Source: Ottowia sp. (GTDB lineage: Bacteria > Pseudomonadota > Gammaproteobacteria > Burkholderiales > Burkholderiaceae_C). Taken from it: a stretch of DNA of 64,000 nt. A program made the position numbers and the translations under genes. Positions within the stretch are counted from its first letter, which is position 1. The number at the start of each line of letters is the position of its first letter. This document shows, piece by piece, positions 43,742 to 54,322 of the stretch. Location: positions 1,194,001 to 1,258,000 of the forward strand of contig NZ_JADJCO010000003.1 in the NCBI RefSeq assembly GCF_016703145.1, in the 5' to 3' direction. Below the pieces are notes generated by a model. That model was given only the letters and a program-made list of their open reading frames with translations. It was not told the origin of the DNA and did no database searches.

Positions 43742-46267
43742 ATGCGGGTTTCATCGTTTTCCCTGGGGTGGCGCGGCTTGTGGCGCGACGTGCGCGCGGG
43801 TGAGTTGCGCCTGCTGATGGTCGCCGTCACGCTGGCGGTGGCGGCGCTGACGGCGGTGGGCTTCTTCGCCGACCGGCTGCAGGGCGGCCTGCAGCGCGAC
43901 GCGCGCCAGCTGCTGGGCGGCGACGCGGTGGTGGTCAGCGACAACCCGCCCGCCGCGCCGTGGACCACGCAGGCGCGCGCGCTGGGGCTGAGCAGCGCGC
44001 TCACGCTCAGCTTCCCGACCATGGGCCGCGCGCCCGACGCGCAGGGCGGCGCCACGCGGCTGGTGGCGCTCAAGGCGGTGGAGGCGGGTTACCCGCTGCG
44101 CGGCAGCCTGCGGCTGGCGCAGGGTGCTGCGCGGGACCGCCTGGGCGAGCTCACGCGCGAGGTGCCCGCGCGCGGCCAGGCGTGGGTCGATCCGGCGCTG
44201 CCCGAGGCGCTGGGGCTCCAACTGGGCGACACCCTGCTGCTGGGCGACAGCGCCTTCACCGTGGCGCGCCTGATCGCGCTGGAGCCGGACCGGGGCGCGG
44301 GCTTCATGAGCTTCGCGCCGCGCGTGATGGTGAACGCCGCCGACCTGCCTGCCACGGGGCTGGTGCAGCCGGCCAGCCGCATCACCTGGCGGCTGGCGCT
44401 GGCCGGGCCCGACGCTGCGGTGCGGCGCTACCTGGCGTGGGCGCAGCAGCAGGTCACCCAACCTGGCGTGCACGGCGTGCGGCTGGAGTCGCTGGACAGC
44501 GGTCGACCCGAGATGCGCATCACGCTCGACCGCGCCGGAAAGTTCCTCAACCTGGTGGCGCTGCTGGCGGCGCTGCTGTCGGCGGTGGCTGTGGCGCTGG
44601 CGGCGCGCGGCTTCGCGGCGCGGCACCTGGACGATTGCGCCATGCTGCGCGTGCTGGGTCTGCCGCAGCGGCGTATCGCCGGTGCCTACGCGGTCGAGTT
44701 TTTGCTGGTCGGCCTGGCGGCCAGCGCGGCCGGCGTGCTGGCCGGCTGGGCCGTGCACCACGTGTTCGTGGCGCTGCTGGCCGGGCTGGTGGATGCGGGG
44801 CTGCCCTCGCCCAGCGGCTGGCCCGTTCTGTTCGGTCTGGGCATCGGGCTGACGCTGCTGGTGGCCTTCGGCTTGCCGCCCGTGCTGCAGCTGGCGCAGG
44901 TGCCGCCGCTGCGCGTGATCCGGCGCGACGTCGGCAACCTGCGGCCGGCTTCACTGGCTGTGCTGGGGCTGGGCGTGGCCGGTTTCGCGGCGCTGCTGCT
45001 GGCCGCCAGTTCTGATCGGGTGCTGGGGCTGATCGTCGTCGGCGGCTTCGCCGGCGCGGTGGGGCTGTTCGCGCTGCTCTCCTGGGGCGCGGTGAAGCTG
45101 CTGCGCCGGCTGGTCAACGAGCAGACGGCGCCGCGCTGGCTGGTGCTGGCCACGCGGCAGGTGTCGGCGCGGCCGGCCTACGCGGTGGTGCAGGTCAGCA
45201 GCCTGGCGGTGGGTCTGCTGGCGCTGGTGCTGCTGGTGCTGCTGCGCACCGATCTCATCGCGAGTTGGCGCGCCGCCACGCCGGCCGACGCGCCGAATCG
45301 CATCGTCATCAACGTCATGCCCGACCAGGGCGATGCGTTTCGCGCCGCGCTCACCGATGCGGGTGTGCAAAGGCTCGACTGGTACCCCATGTTCCGCGGC
45401 CGGCTGGTGGCCGTCAACGGTAAAGACATGTCGCCCGCCGACTACCCCGACGAGCGCGCCCGTCGCCTGGGGGATCGCGAGTTCAACCTCTCGCACGACG
45501 CCATCAGGCCTGCGCACAACGAAGTGGTGGCCGGTCGCTGGATCGCCAATGAGCCCGGCGCCATCAGCGTCGAGCAGGGCCTGGCCGACACGCTGGGGCT
45601 GAAACTGGGCGACACGCTGCGCTTCGACGTTGCCGGCATGCCGATGGAGGCGCGCATCACCTCGCTGCGCAAGGTGGACTGGGCGTCGATGCGGGTCAAC
45701 TTCTTCGCCATGTTCCCGCTGGCCGAGATGCCGGAGCTGCCCGTCACCTACATCGCCGCCTACCGCGCGCCGGCGCGGGCCGGCTTCGACAACGCGCTGG
45801 TGCGCCAGTTCCCCAACATCACCAACGTGGACACCGAGCAGTCCATCGCCCAGGTGCGGCGTGTACTGGACCAGGTGATCCGCGCGGTCGAGTTCCTGTT
45901 CGGCTTCACCCTGGCGGCGGGGCTGATCGTGCTGCTGGCCGCCGTCGGCGCCACGCGCGAGGAGCGCGCGCGCGAGTTCGCCATCATGCGCGCCCTGGGC
46001 GCGGGCGGCCGGTTGCTGCGCGACGTGCAGCGCGCCGAGCTGGCCGGCGTCGGCCTGCTGGCGGGCCTGCTGGCCAGCGCGGCGGCCAGCGCGGTCGGCT
46101 GGGGCATGGCGCGCTACGTGTTCGACTTCGCCTGGAGCGCCTCGCCCCTGGTGCTGGCGCTGGGCGGCCTGGCCGGCGCCGTGCTGGCGCTGCTGGCCGG
46201 CTGGTGGGGCCTGCGCGAGGTGCTGCGCCGCCCGGTGGTGGAGACGCTGCGCCGAGCGGCCGAGTAG
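43742..46267 (+). CDS. Large FtsX-type ABC transporter permease (YbbP family)
   Basis: 841 residues from the ATG at 43742; 43730 is an alternative. The N-terminal helix (ELRLLMVAVTLAVAALTAVG) is followed by a periplasmic MacB-like domain, a first FtsX block (FLNLVALLAALLSAVAVALA), a second periplasmic domain and a last block with TLAAGLIVLLAAVGATREER and EFAIMRALGAG. This two-FtsX-domain layout is that of YbbP, which works with the ATPase YbbA. No ATPase gene is adjacent here. Substrate unknown; export of lipophilic compounds or lipoprotein handling is usual for the class. Confidence 0.88.
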   Translation: MRVSSFSLGWRGLWRDVRAGELRLLMVAVTLAVAALTAVGFFADRLQGGLQRDARQLLGGDAVVVSDNPPAAPWTTQARALGLSSALTLSFPTMGRAPDAQGGATRLVALKAVEAGYPLRGSLRLAQGAARDRLGELTREVPARGQAWVDPALPEALGLQLGDTLLLGDSAFTVARLIALEPDRGAGFMSFAPRVMVNAADLPATGLVQPASRITWRLALAGPDAAVRRYLAWAQQQVTQPGVHGVRLESLDSGRPEMRITLDRAGKFLNLVALLAALLSAVAVALAARGFAARHLDDCAMLRVLGLPQRRIAGAYAVEFLLVGLAASAAGVLAGWAVHHVFVALLAGLVDAGLPSPSGWPVLFGLGIGLTLLVAFGLPPVLQLAQVPPLRVIRRDVGNLRPASLAVLGLGVAGFAALLLAASSDRVLGLIVVGGFAGAVGLFALLSWGAVKLLRRLVNEQTAPRWLVLATRQVSARPAYAVVQVSSLAVGLLALVLLVLLRTDLIASWRAATPADAPNRIVINVMPDQGDAFRAALTDAGVQRLDWYPMFRGRLVAVNGKDMSPADYPDERARRLGDREFNLSHDAIRPAHNEVVAGRWIANEPGAISVEQGLADTLGLKLGDTLRFDVAGMPMEARITSLRKVDWASMRVNFFAMFPLAEMPELPVTYIAAYRAPARAGFDNALVRQFPNITNVDTEQSIAQVRRVLDQVIRAVEFLFGFTLAAGLIVLLAAVGATREERAREFAIMRALGAGGRLLRDVQRAELAGVGLLAGLLASAAASAVGWGMARYVFDFAWSASPLVLALGGLAGAVLALLAGWWGLREVLRRPVVETLRRAAE

Positions 46268-46268
46268 A

Positions 46269-46340
46269 ATTGCTACACAATAAATAGCTGTTGGCGCAAT
46301 GCCGACGCCGGCTGGAGGCCGATTTGACCCAAAAAACCGA
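46269..46340 (+). repeat. Dispersed ~70 bp repeat, copy 7 (provides the globin start)
   Basis: TTGCTACACAATAAATAGCT, then GTTGGCGCAATGCCGACGCC and GGCTGGAGGCCGATTTGACC. Its GGAGG and TTG appear to be the ribosome site and start codon of the next gene. Confidence 0.85.
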
Positions 46341-46722
46341 TGAGGCCACGCCCTTCGCCCGGATCGGCGGCGAGCCAGCCGTGCACGCGCTGGTCGAGCG
46401 CTTCTACGACCTGATGGACCTGGAGCCGCGCTACGCCGCGCTGCGCGCCGCGCACGGCAGCACGCTGGCCGACGCGCGGCGCAAGCTGTCCTGGTTTTTG
46501 TGCGGCTGGCTCGGCGGGCCCGACCATTACGTCCAGCGCTTCGGCCACCCGCGCCTGCGCGCGCGCCACCTGCCGTTCGCCATCGGCATCCGCGAGCGCG
46601 ACCAGTGGCTGGCATGCATGGACCAGGCCATGGGCGAGACCGGCGTGGACGAGGCGCTGCGCCAGCGCCTGAACCAGAGCTTCTTCCAGACCGCCGACTG
46701 GATGCGCAACCAGGGTGGCTGA
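46324..46722 (+). CDS. Group II truncated haemoglobin
   Basis: 132 residues from a TTG at 46324, supported by GGAGG five bases upstream; both lie in repeat DNA. The 2-on-2 globin pattern is clear: FARIGGEPAVHALVERFYDL, LSWFLCGWLGGPDHYVQRFG, proximal His in HPRLRARHLPFAIG and the group II Trp in ERDQWLACMDQAM. Such globins bind O2 and detoxify NO or peroxide. Its end overlaps the GTG of the MFS gene. Confidence 0.9.
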   Translation: MTQKTDEATPFARIGGEPAVHALVERFYDLMDLEPRYAALRAAHGSTLADARRKLSWFLCGWLGGPDHYVQRFGHPRLRARHLPFAIGIRERDQWLACMDQAMGETGVDEALRQRLNQSFFQTADWMRNQGG

Positions 46723-47920
46723 AACCCCGCCGCCCGGCGCCTGGCGCAGCCTCGCCGTCACCACCGCCGTCCAGGCCATGGTGTCGATGGCCCTGCTCGC
46801 GCTGCCGGCCATGGCGCCGGCGGCGGCGCGCGCGCTGGGCGTGCCGACCACGCTGGTGGGCGTGTACGTGGCGCTGTGCTACCTGGCGGCGATGTTCTCC
46901 AGCCTGGCCGGCGGCACGCTGGTGCGGCGGCTGGGGGCCATCCGCGTCAGCCAGCTCGGGCTGCTGCTGTGCGCCGGCGGGCTGGCGCTGTGCGCGCGCT
47001 GCCCTGGCTGCCGGCGGTGGCGCTGGGGGCGCTGTGCATCGGCGCGGGCTACGGGCCCATCACGCCCGCCAGTTCGCACCTGCTGGCGCTGACCACGCCG
47101 GCGCACCGCATGTCGCTGGTGTTCTCGATCAAGCAGACCGGCGTGCCGGCCGGCGGCATGCTGGCCGGGGCGCTGGTGCCCGGCCTGCTGCTGCTGGCGG
47201 GCTGGCAGGGCGCGCTGCTGGCCGTGGCGGCGGCGTGCCTGGCCTGCGTGGGGCTGGCGCAGCCGCTGCGCGCGGCGCTGGACGCCGACCGCCAGCGGGG
47301 CCAGGGGCTGGCGTTGTCGGCGCTGCTGGCGCCGCTGGGCATGGTGCTGGGCCACCGCCCGCTGGCGGTGCTGGCGGCATGCTCGTTCCTGTTCTCGGCG
47401 GTGCAGGTGTCGGTGACGGCGTACATGGTCAGCTACCTGAACGAGTCGCTGGGCCTGAGCCTGCTGGCGGCCGGCGCGGCGCTGTCGGTGTCCCAGTTGG
47501 CGGGCGTGGCGGGGCGCATCGCGTGGGGCGCGGTGTCGGACCACGGACTGGGCGCGCGCAACACCCTGATTCTGCTGGCCACGCTGATGGTGGTCGGCTG
47601 CCTGCTGACCGCGCTGCTGCAGCCGCACTGGCCGACGGGCCTGATCTGGGCCGTGGTGGCGCTGCTGGGCGCCTCGGCCATCGGCTGGAACGGCGTGTAC
47701 CTGGCCGCCGTGGCGCGGCAGGCGCCGCCGGGCCAGGCCGGCGTGGCCACGGGGGGGCACGCTGATGTTCACCTTCATGGGCGTGGTGTGCGGCGCCCCG
47801 GCCTTCGGCGCGCTGTCGGCGGCGGCCGGCAGCTACCGCGCGGCCTACGCGGCGCTGGCCGTGCCGGCGGCCCTGGCGCTGGGCCTGCTGGCGTGGCGGG
47901 CGGTGCGCGGCAAGGTGTGA
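46715..47920 (+). pseudogene. MFS transporter with two compensating frameshifts
   Basis: A GTG at 46715 opens an MFS protein (VTTAVQAMVSMALLALPAMA, GVYVALCYLAAMFSSLAGG) that leaves frame near 46990-47000, within GCGCGCGC. The match continues in another frame (ALGALCIGAGYGPITPASSH, SIKQTGVPAGGMLAGALVPG, RIAWGAVSDHGLGARN) until a G7 run (47751-47757). There one base fewer would restore the first frame for MFTFMGVVCGAPAFGALSAA to the stop. The total of ~401 codons is a normal 12-helix MFS length. Two opposite single-base errors at GC runs look like sequencing mistakes; otherwise the gene is dead. Substrate unknown (cyanate/nitrate-like MFS by appearance). Confidence 0.8.
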
Positions 47921-47992
47921 GATTGCTACGTTATCAATAGCTTTTGGCGCAATGTGGGAGCGGGCTGAGGCCGGATTTTTCTTGAAATCCGT
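47921..47992 (+). repeat. Dispersed ~70 bp repeat, copy 8
   Basis: GATTGCTACGTTATCAATAG, then CTTTTGGCGCAATGTGGGAG, CGGGCTGAGGCCGGATTTTT and CTTGAAATC. It is a full-length copy between the convergent MFS and smr genes. Confidence 0.9.
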
Positions 47993-48003
47993 GACCTGCC
48001 GGT

Positions 48004-48639
48004 TCAACCCGCCGCCAGCAGCACCAGCAGCGCGCCCGCGCCGCCTTCGAGCGGCTTGGCCTGCACGAAGGCCAGCACCTCCTGCTTCTGCACCAGCCAG
48101 CCATGCACCTTGCCCTTGAGCACGGGCGCGCGGCCCGGCGAGCCCAGGCCCTTGCCGTGCACCACGCGCACGCAGCGCAGGCCGGCGCGCCGGGCGTCGC
48201 GCAGGAAGGCGGCCAGCGCCTCGCGCGCCTCGTCGCGGCGCAGGCCGTGCAGGTCGATCTGGCCCTGCACCGCCCAGTGGCCGCGGCGCAGCCGGGCCGC
48301 CACGTCGGGGCCGATGCCAGGGCGGCGAAAGCTCAGGTGCTCGTCCACCTGCAGCAGGGTGCTGGCGTCGAACTCGTCGGACAGGGCCTCGCGCAGCACG
48401 GCCTGCTCGTCGCGCTGGCGATGGCGCGGCAGGGGCAGGGGCGCGGCGGGCGCGTGCACCACGCGGCCGTGCGCGCGCAGCGGCTGCACGGGGCCGACGG
48501 CGCGGGCGAACAGGCTCTGCCCGGCGCGGACCTGGCGGGCGGCCGCGGCGCGCGCGGCGGCCTCCTGCGCGGCGCGGGCGCGGGCCTCGGCCAGGTGCTG
48601 CCGGATGGGCTGCAGGTCCTGCAGCGAGCGGGCCTTCAC
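48004..48639 (-). CDS. Smr-domain protein (possible endonuclease)
   Basis: 211 residues from a GTG at 48639 that overlaps the radC stop. The N-terminal half is a charged helical region ([20 protein letters not shown]). The Smr domain occupies about 125-205: [40 protein letters not shown] and [16 protein letters not shown]. The DLHG and HGKG motifs are intact. Stand-alone Smr proteins nick DNA or cleave RNA; the target here is unknown. Co-transcription with radC is likely. Confidence 0.88.
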   Translation of the reverse strand: MKARSLQDLQPIRQHLAEARARAAQEAAARAAAARQVRAGQSLFARAVGPVQPLRAHGRVVHAPAAPLPLPRHRQRDEQAVLREALSDEFDASTLLQVDEHLSFRRPGIGPDVAARLRRGHWAVQGQIDLHGLRRDEAREALAAFLRDARRAGLRCVRVVHGKGLGSPGRAPVLKGKVHGWLVQKQEVLAFVQAKPLEGGAGALLVLLAAG

Positions 48640-49313
48640 ACCAATCCCTTCTCGGCCATGGACAGCGCCTGGCCGGGCGCTACGATGACGTGGTCGAGCA
48701 CGCGCACGTCCACCAGGGCCAGCGCGGCCTTCAGCGTCTGCGTCAGCGTTTCGTCGGCGCGGCTGGGCGCAACGCTGCCGCTGGGGTGGTTGTGCGCCAG
48801 CACCACGGCGCTGGCGTGGTGGTGCAGGGCGCGCAGCACCACCTCGCGCGGGTACACGCTGGTCTGCGTCAGGGTGCCGCGGAACAGCTCCTCCAGGGCG
48901 ATCAGCCGCAACTGGCTGTCGAGGAAGAGCACCGCGAACACCTCGTGCGCGCGCGAGGCCAGGTGCAGTTGCAGGTAGTCCATGACGGCGCGCAGGTCGT
49001 CCAGCGCGGGCCGCTCCCGCAGCTGCTCGGCCAGCACGCGCCGCGCCAGCTCCAGCACCGCCACCAGCTCGGCGCGCTTGGCCGGGCCGCCCAGGCCCTT
49101 GACGCGCTTCAGGTCGTCGGCGCCGGCATTCAGCAGTCCGGCGATGCCGCCAAAGCCGTCCAGCAGGTCCTGCGCCAGGTGCAGCACGCTCTTGCCGGCC
49201 AGGCCGGTGCGCAGCAGCAGGGCCAGCAGCTCCACGTCGCTCAAGGCGCCGGGGCCGCGCGCGAGCAGCTTCTCGCGCGGGCGGGCGTCGGGGGGCAAGT
49301 CCTTGATCGGCAT
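48636..49313 (-). CDS. radC: RadC/JAB-domain DNA repair-type protein
   Basis: 225 residues. The N-terminal helix-hairpin-helix region shows [20 protein letters not shown] and [20 protein letters not shown]. The C-terminal JAMM metalloprotease-like site is [19 protein letters not shown], with a Glu upstream in [10 protein letters not shown]. Despite the name, a DNA repair role is doubtful and the function is open. Head of a two-gene leftward unit with the smr gene, divergent from fkpB. Confidence 0.93.
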   Translation of the reverse strand: MPIKDLPPDARPREKLLARGPGALSDVELLALLLRTGLAGKSVLHLAQDLLDGFGGIAGLLNAGADDLKRVKGLGGPAKRAELVAVLELARRVLAEQLRERPALDDLRAVMDYLQLHLASRAHEVFAVLFLDSQLRLIALEELFRGTLTQTSVYPREVVLRALHHHASAVVLAHNHPSGSVAPSRADETLTQTLKAALALVDVRVLDHVIVAPGQALSMAEKGLV

Positions 49314-49369
49314 CGGGAAGGCGGGGCTTTTTACAATCGGGGCAGTTTATCTGGGACGTTTCGTTTTTC

Positions 49370-49813
49370 ATGACCACTGTCGAACCCGCCTCCTTCCTGA
49401 CCCTGCACTACCGCCTGGCCGGGCCGCAGGGCGATGTCATCAACACCTTCGGCGGCCCGCCGGCCACGCTGTCGCTGGGCGCGGGCGAGCTGTCGCCTGC
49501 GGTCGAGCAGCGGCTGATCGGGCTGGAGGAGGGCGTGCGCGCCACCTTCCAGATCCCGGCGGGCGAGGCCTTCGGCGAGCGCAACCCCGACATGGTGCAG
49601 TGGCTGGCGCGCAAGGAGCTGGACGCGATGGGCGACCCCGACGAGCGCTACGCCGTGGGCGAGGTGGTGCAGTTGCCCACGCCCGACGGGCAGGGCCAGT
49701 TCGCCGCCGTGGTGCAGGCCGTGCGCGAGGACGGCGCGCTGCGGCTGGACTTCAACCACCCGCTGGCGGGCCAGCCCGTGACGTTCGAAGTCCAACTGAT
49801 CGGCGTGCTGTGA
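49370..49813 (+). CDS. fkpB: FKBP-type peptidyl-prolyl isomerase (SlpA/FkpB)
   Basis: 147 residues. The FKBP/IF (SlyD-like) core contains FLTLHYRLAGPQGDVINTFG, ATLSLGAGELSPAVEQRLIG and LEEGVRATFQIPAGEAFGER. The flap insert is short and, unlike SlyD, there is no His-rich tail, so it is the SlpA type. Cytoplasmic cis-trans prolyl isomerase. As in many proteobacteria it is followed by ispH, here after a 177-base spacer containing a GC-rich repeat. Confidence 0.92.
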   Translation: MTTVEPASFLTLHYRLAGPQGDVINTFGGPPATLSLGAGELSPAVEQRLIGLEEGVRATFQIPAGEAFGERNPDMVQWLARKELDAMGDPDERYAVGEVVQLPTPDGQGQFAAVVQAVREDGALRLDFNHPLAGQPVTFEVQLIGVL

Positions 49814-49885
49814 TGGCCCACCCCCGTGTCTCCACTCGCTGCGCGATGTTGCGCCTCCCCCCTCCAGGGGGCGCGCCCGTTGGCT
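49813..49885 (+). repeat. Second copy-like element of the CCCCC..GGGGG intergenic repeat class
   Basis: ATGGCCCACCCCCGTGTCTC, CACTCGCTGCGCGATGTTGC and GCCTCCCCCCTCCAGGGGGC, then GCGCCC. It resembles the element at 34490-34560 in layout (Ser/Arg-codon stretch, C-run/G-run palindrome). It begins at the fkpB stop. Confidence 0.5.
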
Positions 49886-49990
49886 GGGGAAACCCCGGCC
49901 AGGAGCGCACTGGCGCGGCCTGTTCCGCGGCCATCGGCACCTTTTTGTTCGATGCCTCGCAGGTGGTGGCCGGCGTTGCGGGAGGCCGGG

Positions 49991-50962
49991 ATGAATGAGC
50001 CTGCCGAAGTCCTGCTGGCCGCGCCGCGCGGCTTTTGCGCCGGCGTGGACCGCGCCATCGAGATCGTCGAGCGCGCCCTGGCCAAGTTCGGCGCGCCGAT
50101 CCACGTGCGGCACGAGATCGTGCACAACACCTACGTGGTGAACGACCTCAGGGCCAAGGGCGCCGTCTTCATCGAGGACCTGGACGAGGTGCCGCCCGGC
50201 GCCACGCTGGTGTTCAGCGCCCACGGCGTGCCCAAGTCGGTCGAACGCGAGGCCGCCGCGCGCGGCTTTCGCGTGTTCGACGCCACCTGCCCGCTGGTGA
50301 GCAAGGTGCACGTCGAGGTGGCCAAGCTGCACCGCGAGGGCTACGAGTTCATCATGATCGGCCACAAGGGCCACCCCGAGGTCGAAGGCACCATGGGCCA
50401 GCTCGACAGCGGCATCCACCTGGTGGAGGACGTGGCCGACGTGGCGCGCATCCAGCCCGCGCAGCACGACAAGCTGGCCGTGGTGACGCAGACCACGCTG
50501 AGCGTGGACGACGCGGCCGAGATCGCCGCCGCCGTGAAGGCGCGATTTCCCAAGGTGCGCGAGCCCAAGCAGCAGGACATCTGCTACGCCACGCAGAACC
50601 GGCAGGACGCGGTCAAGCTGCTGTCGCGCGACGTGGACGTGGTGATCGTCGTCGGCAGCCCCACCAGCAGCAACAGCACCCGCCTGCGCGAGGTGGCGCG
50701 CAAGCTGGGCACCGACAGCCACATGATCGATGGCGCCGACGAGTTGCGGCCCGAATGGATCGCCGGCAAGGCGCGCATCGGCCTGACGGCCGGCGCCTCG
50801 GCGCCCGACATCCTGGTGCGCCAGGTGATCGAGCGGCTGCGCGCGCTGGGCGCGGTGTCGGTGCGCACGCTCGACGGCATCGAGGAAACGGTGAAGTTCC
50901 CGCTGCCCAAGGGGCTGAGGCTGGACGACGTGGCCGAGGTGAAGCTGGCGCACCTGCGCTGA
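49991..50962 (+). CDS. ispH: 4-hydroxy-3-methylbut-2-enyl diphosphate reductase IspH
   Basis: 323 residues from the ATG at 49991; the upstream open frame is repeat DNA. The three [4Fe-4S] cysteines are in [28 protein letters not shown] and [12 protein letters not shown]. Substrate-site residues appear in [38 protein letters not shown] and [14 protein letters not shown]. Last step of the MEP pathway, making IPP and DMAPP. Normal length and all ligands present. Confidence 0.97.
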   Translation: MNEPAEVLLAAPRGFCAGVDRAIEIVERALAKFGAPIHVRHEIVHNTYVVNDLRAKGAVFIEDLDEVPPGATLVFSAHGVPKSVEREAAARGFRVFDATCPLVSKVHVEVAKLHREGYEFIMIGHKGHPEVEGTMGQLDSGIHLVEDVADVARIQPAQHDKLAVVTQTTLSVDDAAEIAAAVKARFPKVREPKQQDICYATQNRQDAVKLLSRDVDVVIVVGSPTSSNSTRLREVARKLGTDSHMIDGADELRPEWIAGKARIGLTAGASAPDILVRQVIERLRALGAVSVRTLDGIEETVKFPLPKGLRLDDVAEVKLAHLR

Positions 50963-50990
50963 ACGGCGCAGGCCCGGCGTGGCTGCTGGG

Positions 50991-52421
<1,431 letters not shown>

Positions 52422-52454
52422 ACTGCTAGAATTCTAGATTCGACACGGATACAC

Positions 52455-52544
52455 GGAGAGGTGGCAGAGTGGTCGAATGCGCCGGACTCGAAATCCGGTA
52501 TACGGTTTACCGTATCGAGGGTTCGAATCCCTCCTTCTCCGCCA
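52455..52544 (+). tRNA. tRNA-Ser, anticodon CGA
   Basis: 90 bases including encoded CCA. Acceptor GGAGAGG/CTTCTCC, D-arm region TGGCAGAGTGGTCGAATGC, anticodon loop CTCGAAA with CGA at 52489-52491 on a CCGGA/TCCGG stem, a long variable arm typical of serine tRNAs, and T-arm GAGGGTTCGAATCCCTC. It reads UCG. Confidence 0.97.
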
Positions 52545-52553
52545 GAAACCCAT

Positions 52554-52582
52554 GAAAAACGCGCCCTTGTGGCGCGTTTTTC
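52554..52582 (+). terminator. Rho-independent terminator after tRNA-Ser
   Basis: AAAAACGCGCC-CTTGT-GGCGCGTTTTTC: an 8 or more base stem followed by five T, just after the tRNA. It is nearly symmetrical. Confidence 0.88.
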
Positions 52583-52646
52583 ATTCCTGTCCCTCGCTGT
52601 GAAGGGGCGCCGGGATGGGCACTGCGCCATCGCCCGCGGCACCGCG

Positions 52647-53840
52647 TCAGACGCTGCGATACCCGAGGGCAGCCCGCCAGCGCAGAATGACGTCGTGGTA
52701 GGCCGCATTGGCCAGCGGCGCGGCCAGTTCAGGGCCGAGGGCGATGGGGCGCTGGCGCTGACCCAGCAATTGGCTGAGCGCGGCGGCGGTGGTTTCGCCC
52801 TGCGCGTCGGCGCGCAGCGCGTAGAGGCGTGACGCGGTGGCCATCACCGTCTGCCCGCGCCGCGACAGCAGGTAGTCCAGCCACAGGCGGGCGGCGTTGG
52901 GGTGCGCGGCCTTGCCGTTGATGAGCAGCACGCGCGAGCTGACCAGGGTGTAGTCCTCGGGGAAGACCACGCCCAGCGATGGCTGGCGGCGGGCCTGCGC
53001 CACGGTGTAGGCGCCCAGCAGGTTCACGCCCAGCAATGCGCGACCTGTGGCGATCTGGCGCACCATGGCGTCGGTGGTCAGCAGCAGGCGGGCGCGGCCG
53101 TGGCCCAGGGCCTGCGCCGTGGCCCAGAATGCGTCGGTATTGGCGGCAATGTCCTGCGTGGCCAGGAAGTAGCCCAGGCCGGATTTCTGGATGTCGTAGC
53201 TCACCACCTTGCCGCTGGCGCGGTCGCCCTCGCGCGCCAGCCACTGCGCCAGCGCCGCGTGGCTGCGCGGCACCTGGGCCTCGGACAGCGAGGGCTTGTG
53301 GTGGGCGAACACCACGGGCTCGTAGGTGGTGGACCAGAGCCGGTCCTGCCATTGGGCCCAGGCCGGCAGATGCGCCTTCTCGGGCGAGTCGTAGGCCAGC
53401 GCGTGGCCGGCCGTGGCCAGGGCGACCATCTGGTCCATGGCCGAACTCCACAGCACGTCGGCGGCCTCGCGTCCGAGCTGGTTTTCGGCGATGAAGCGGT
53501 GGTACAGCTCGGTGCTGTTCAAGTCCTCGTAGGCGACGTTGATGCGCGGGTACATCCGCTTGAAGTCGGCCACCAGCGGCACGGCCACGCGCTCGTCGGT
53601 GGTGGAATGGACCGTGAGCCGCCCCTCGTCCTCGGCGGCGCGCACCGTGGCCGCATAGGCCTGGGGGTAGCCGGGCGGCGCCGCGCCGCGCACGGCGTAG
53701 CTCATCAATTCATTGTCATCCTCCGCCATCGCGGGTGCGGCCAGGGCGGGGGCCAGGCCCAGCGCCGCGAGCCTGCCCAGGGCGGATCGGCGTGAGAACG
53801 GGCGACTCGCGGGGCGCTGGGCGGGGCGGCGTTGCATCAT
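52647..53840 (-). CDS. Periplasmic extracellular solute-binding protein (AfuA/iron-type family)
   Basis: 397 residues. An Arg-rich N-terminus with SRRSALGRLAALGLAPALAA ends at AMAED (about 40), a signal peptide with Tat-like character. The mature protein shows the binding-protein class II pattern: EGRLTVHSTTDERVAVPLVA, YPRINVAYEDLNSTELYHRF, ADVLWSSAMDQMV and YTVAQARRQPSLGVVFPEDY. It resembles Fe(III)/phosphonate-type binding proteins, but the ligand is unknown and no permease or ATPase is adjacent. It is the last gene of a run with the Usp and CitMHS genes (4-base overlaps), so a carboxylate-sensing role is possible. Confidence 0.8.
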   Translation of the reverse strand: MMQRRPAQRPASRPFSRRSALGRLAALGLAPALAAPAMAEDDNELMSYAVRGAAPPGYPQAYAATVRAAEDEGRLTVHSTTDERVAVPLVADFKRMYPRINVAYEDLNSTELYHRFIAENQLGREAADVLWSSAMDQMVALATAGHALAYDSPEKAHLPAWAQWQDRLWSTTYEPVVFAHHKPSLSEAQVPRSHAALAQWLAREGDRASGKVVSYDIQKSGLGYFLATQDIAANTDAFWATAQALGHGRARLLLTTDAMVRQIATGRALLGVNLLGAYTVAQARRQPSLGVVFPEDYTLVSSRVLLINGKAAHPNAARLWLDYLLSRRGQTVMATASRLYALRADAQGETTAAALSQLLGQRQRPIALGPELAAPLANAAYHDVILRWRAALGYRSV

Positions 53841-54322
53841 GACTCCACCGGCACCAGCAGCAGCGGCTTGCGGGTGCGGCGCAGCACCTCCTGCGCCACC
53901 GAGCCGAACAGCAGGCCCGCCAGCAGGCCTTCGCCGCGCGAAGCCATCAGGATCAGGTCGGCCGAGCCGCGCTCGGCCTCGTCGAGGATGGCCTGCGGCA
54001 CGTCGTCGCCCTCATGCACGATCAGCTCGGTGATGGGGCGCGTCGGCGCGTCGTCGCTGCGCACCGCGTAGAAGGCGGCCACCTGCGCCTCGATGTGCGC
54101 GCGGGCTCGCTTGGCGCGGTCGTCGTGGTACTGGTCCAGTCCCTGCTGCGGCACGTGCGCGGGCAGGTCGATCAGCGAGCGCTCGCGCTGGTCGTCGATC
54201 ACGCTCAGCACCAGCAGCCGGGCGCCCAGGCGGTTGGCCAGGTTGATGGCGTGGGCCAGCGTGGCTTCGCAGCCCTCGCCCAGGCCGCAGGCGTACAGGA
54301 TGGTGCGGATGTCGTGGTTCAT
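53837..54322 (-). CDS. Universal stress protein (UspA family)
   Basis: 161 residues from the ATG at 54322. Rossmann-like alpha/beta fold with the ATP-binding GxxG-x9-GS/T pattern near the end: ILMASRGEGLLAGLLFGSVA then VLRRTRKPLLLVP. N-terminal RTILYACGLGEGCEATLAHA is slightly unusual. A cytoplasmic stress protein; it overlaps its neighbours by 4 bases on both sides, so it belongs to the CitMHS-Usp-binding protein operon, where Usp proteins sometimes modulate transporters. Confidence 0.88.
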   Translation of the reverse strand: MNHDIRTILYACGLGEGCEATLAHAINLANRLGARLLVLSVIDDQRERSLIDLPAHVPQQGLDQYHDDRAKRARAHIEAQVAAFYAVRSDDAPTRPITELIVHEGDDVPQAILDEAERGSADLILMASRGEGLLAGLLFGSVAQEVLRRTRKPLLLVPVES

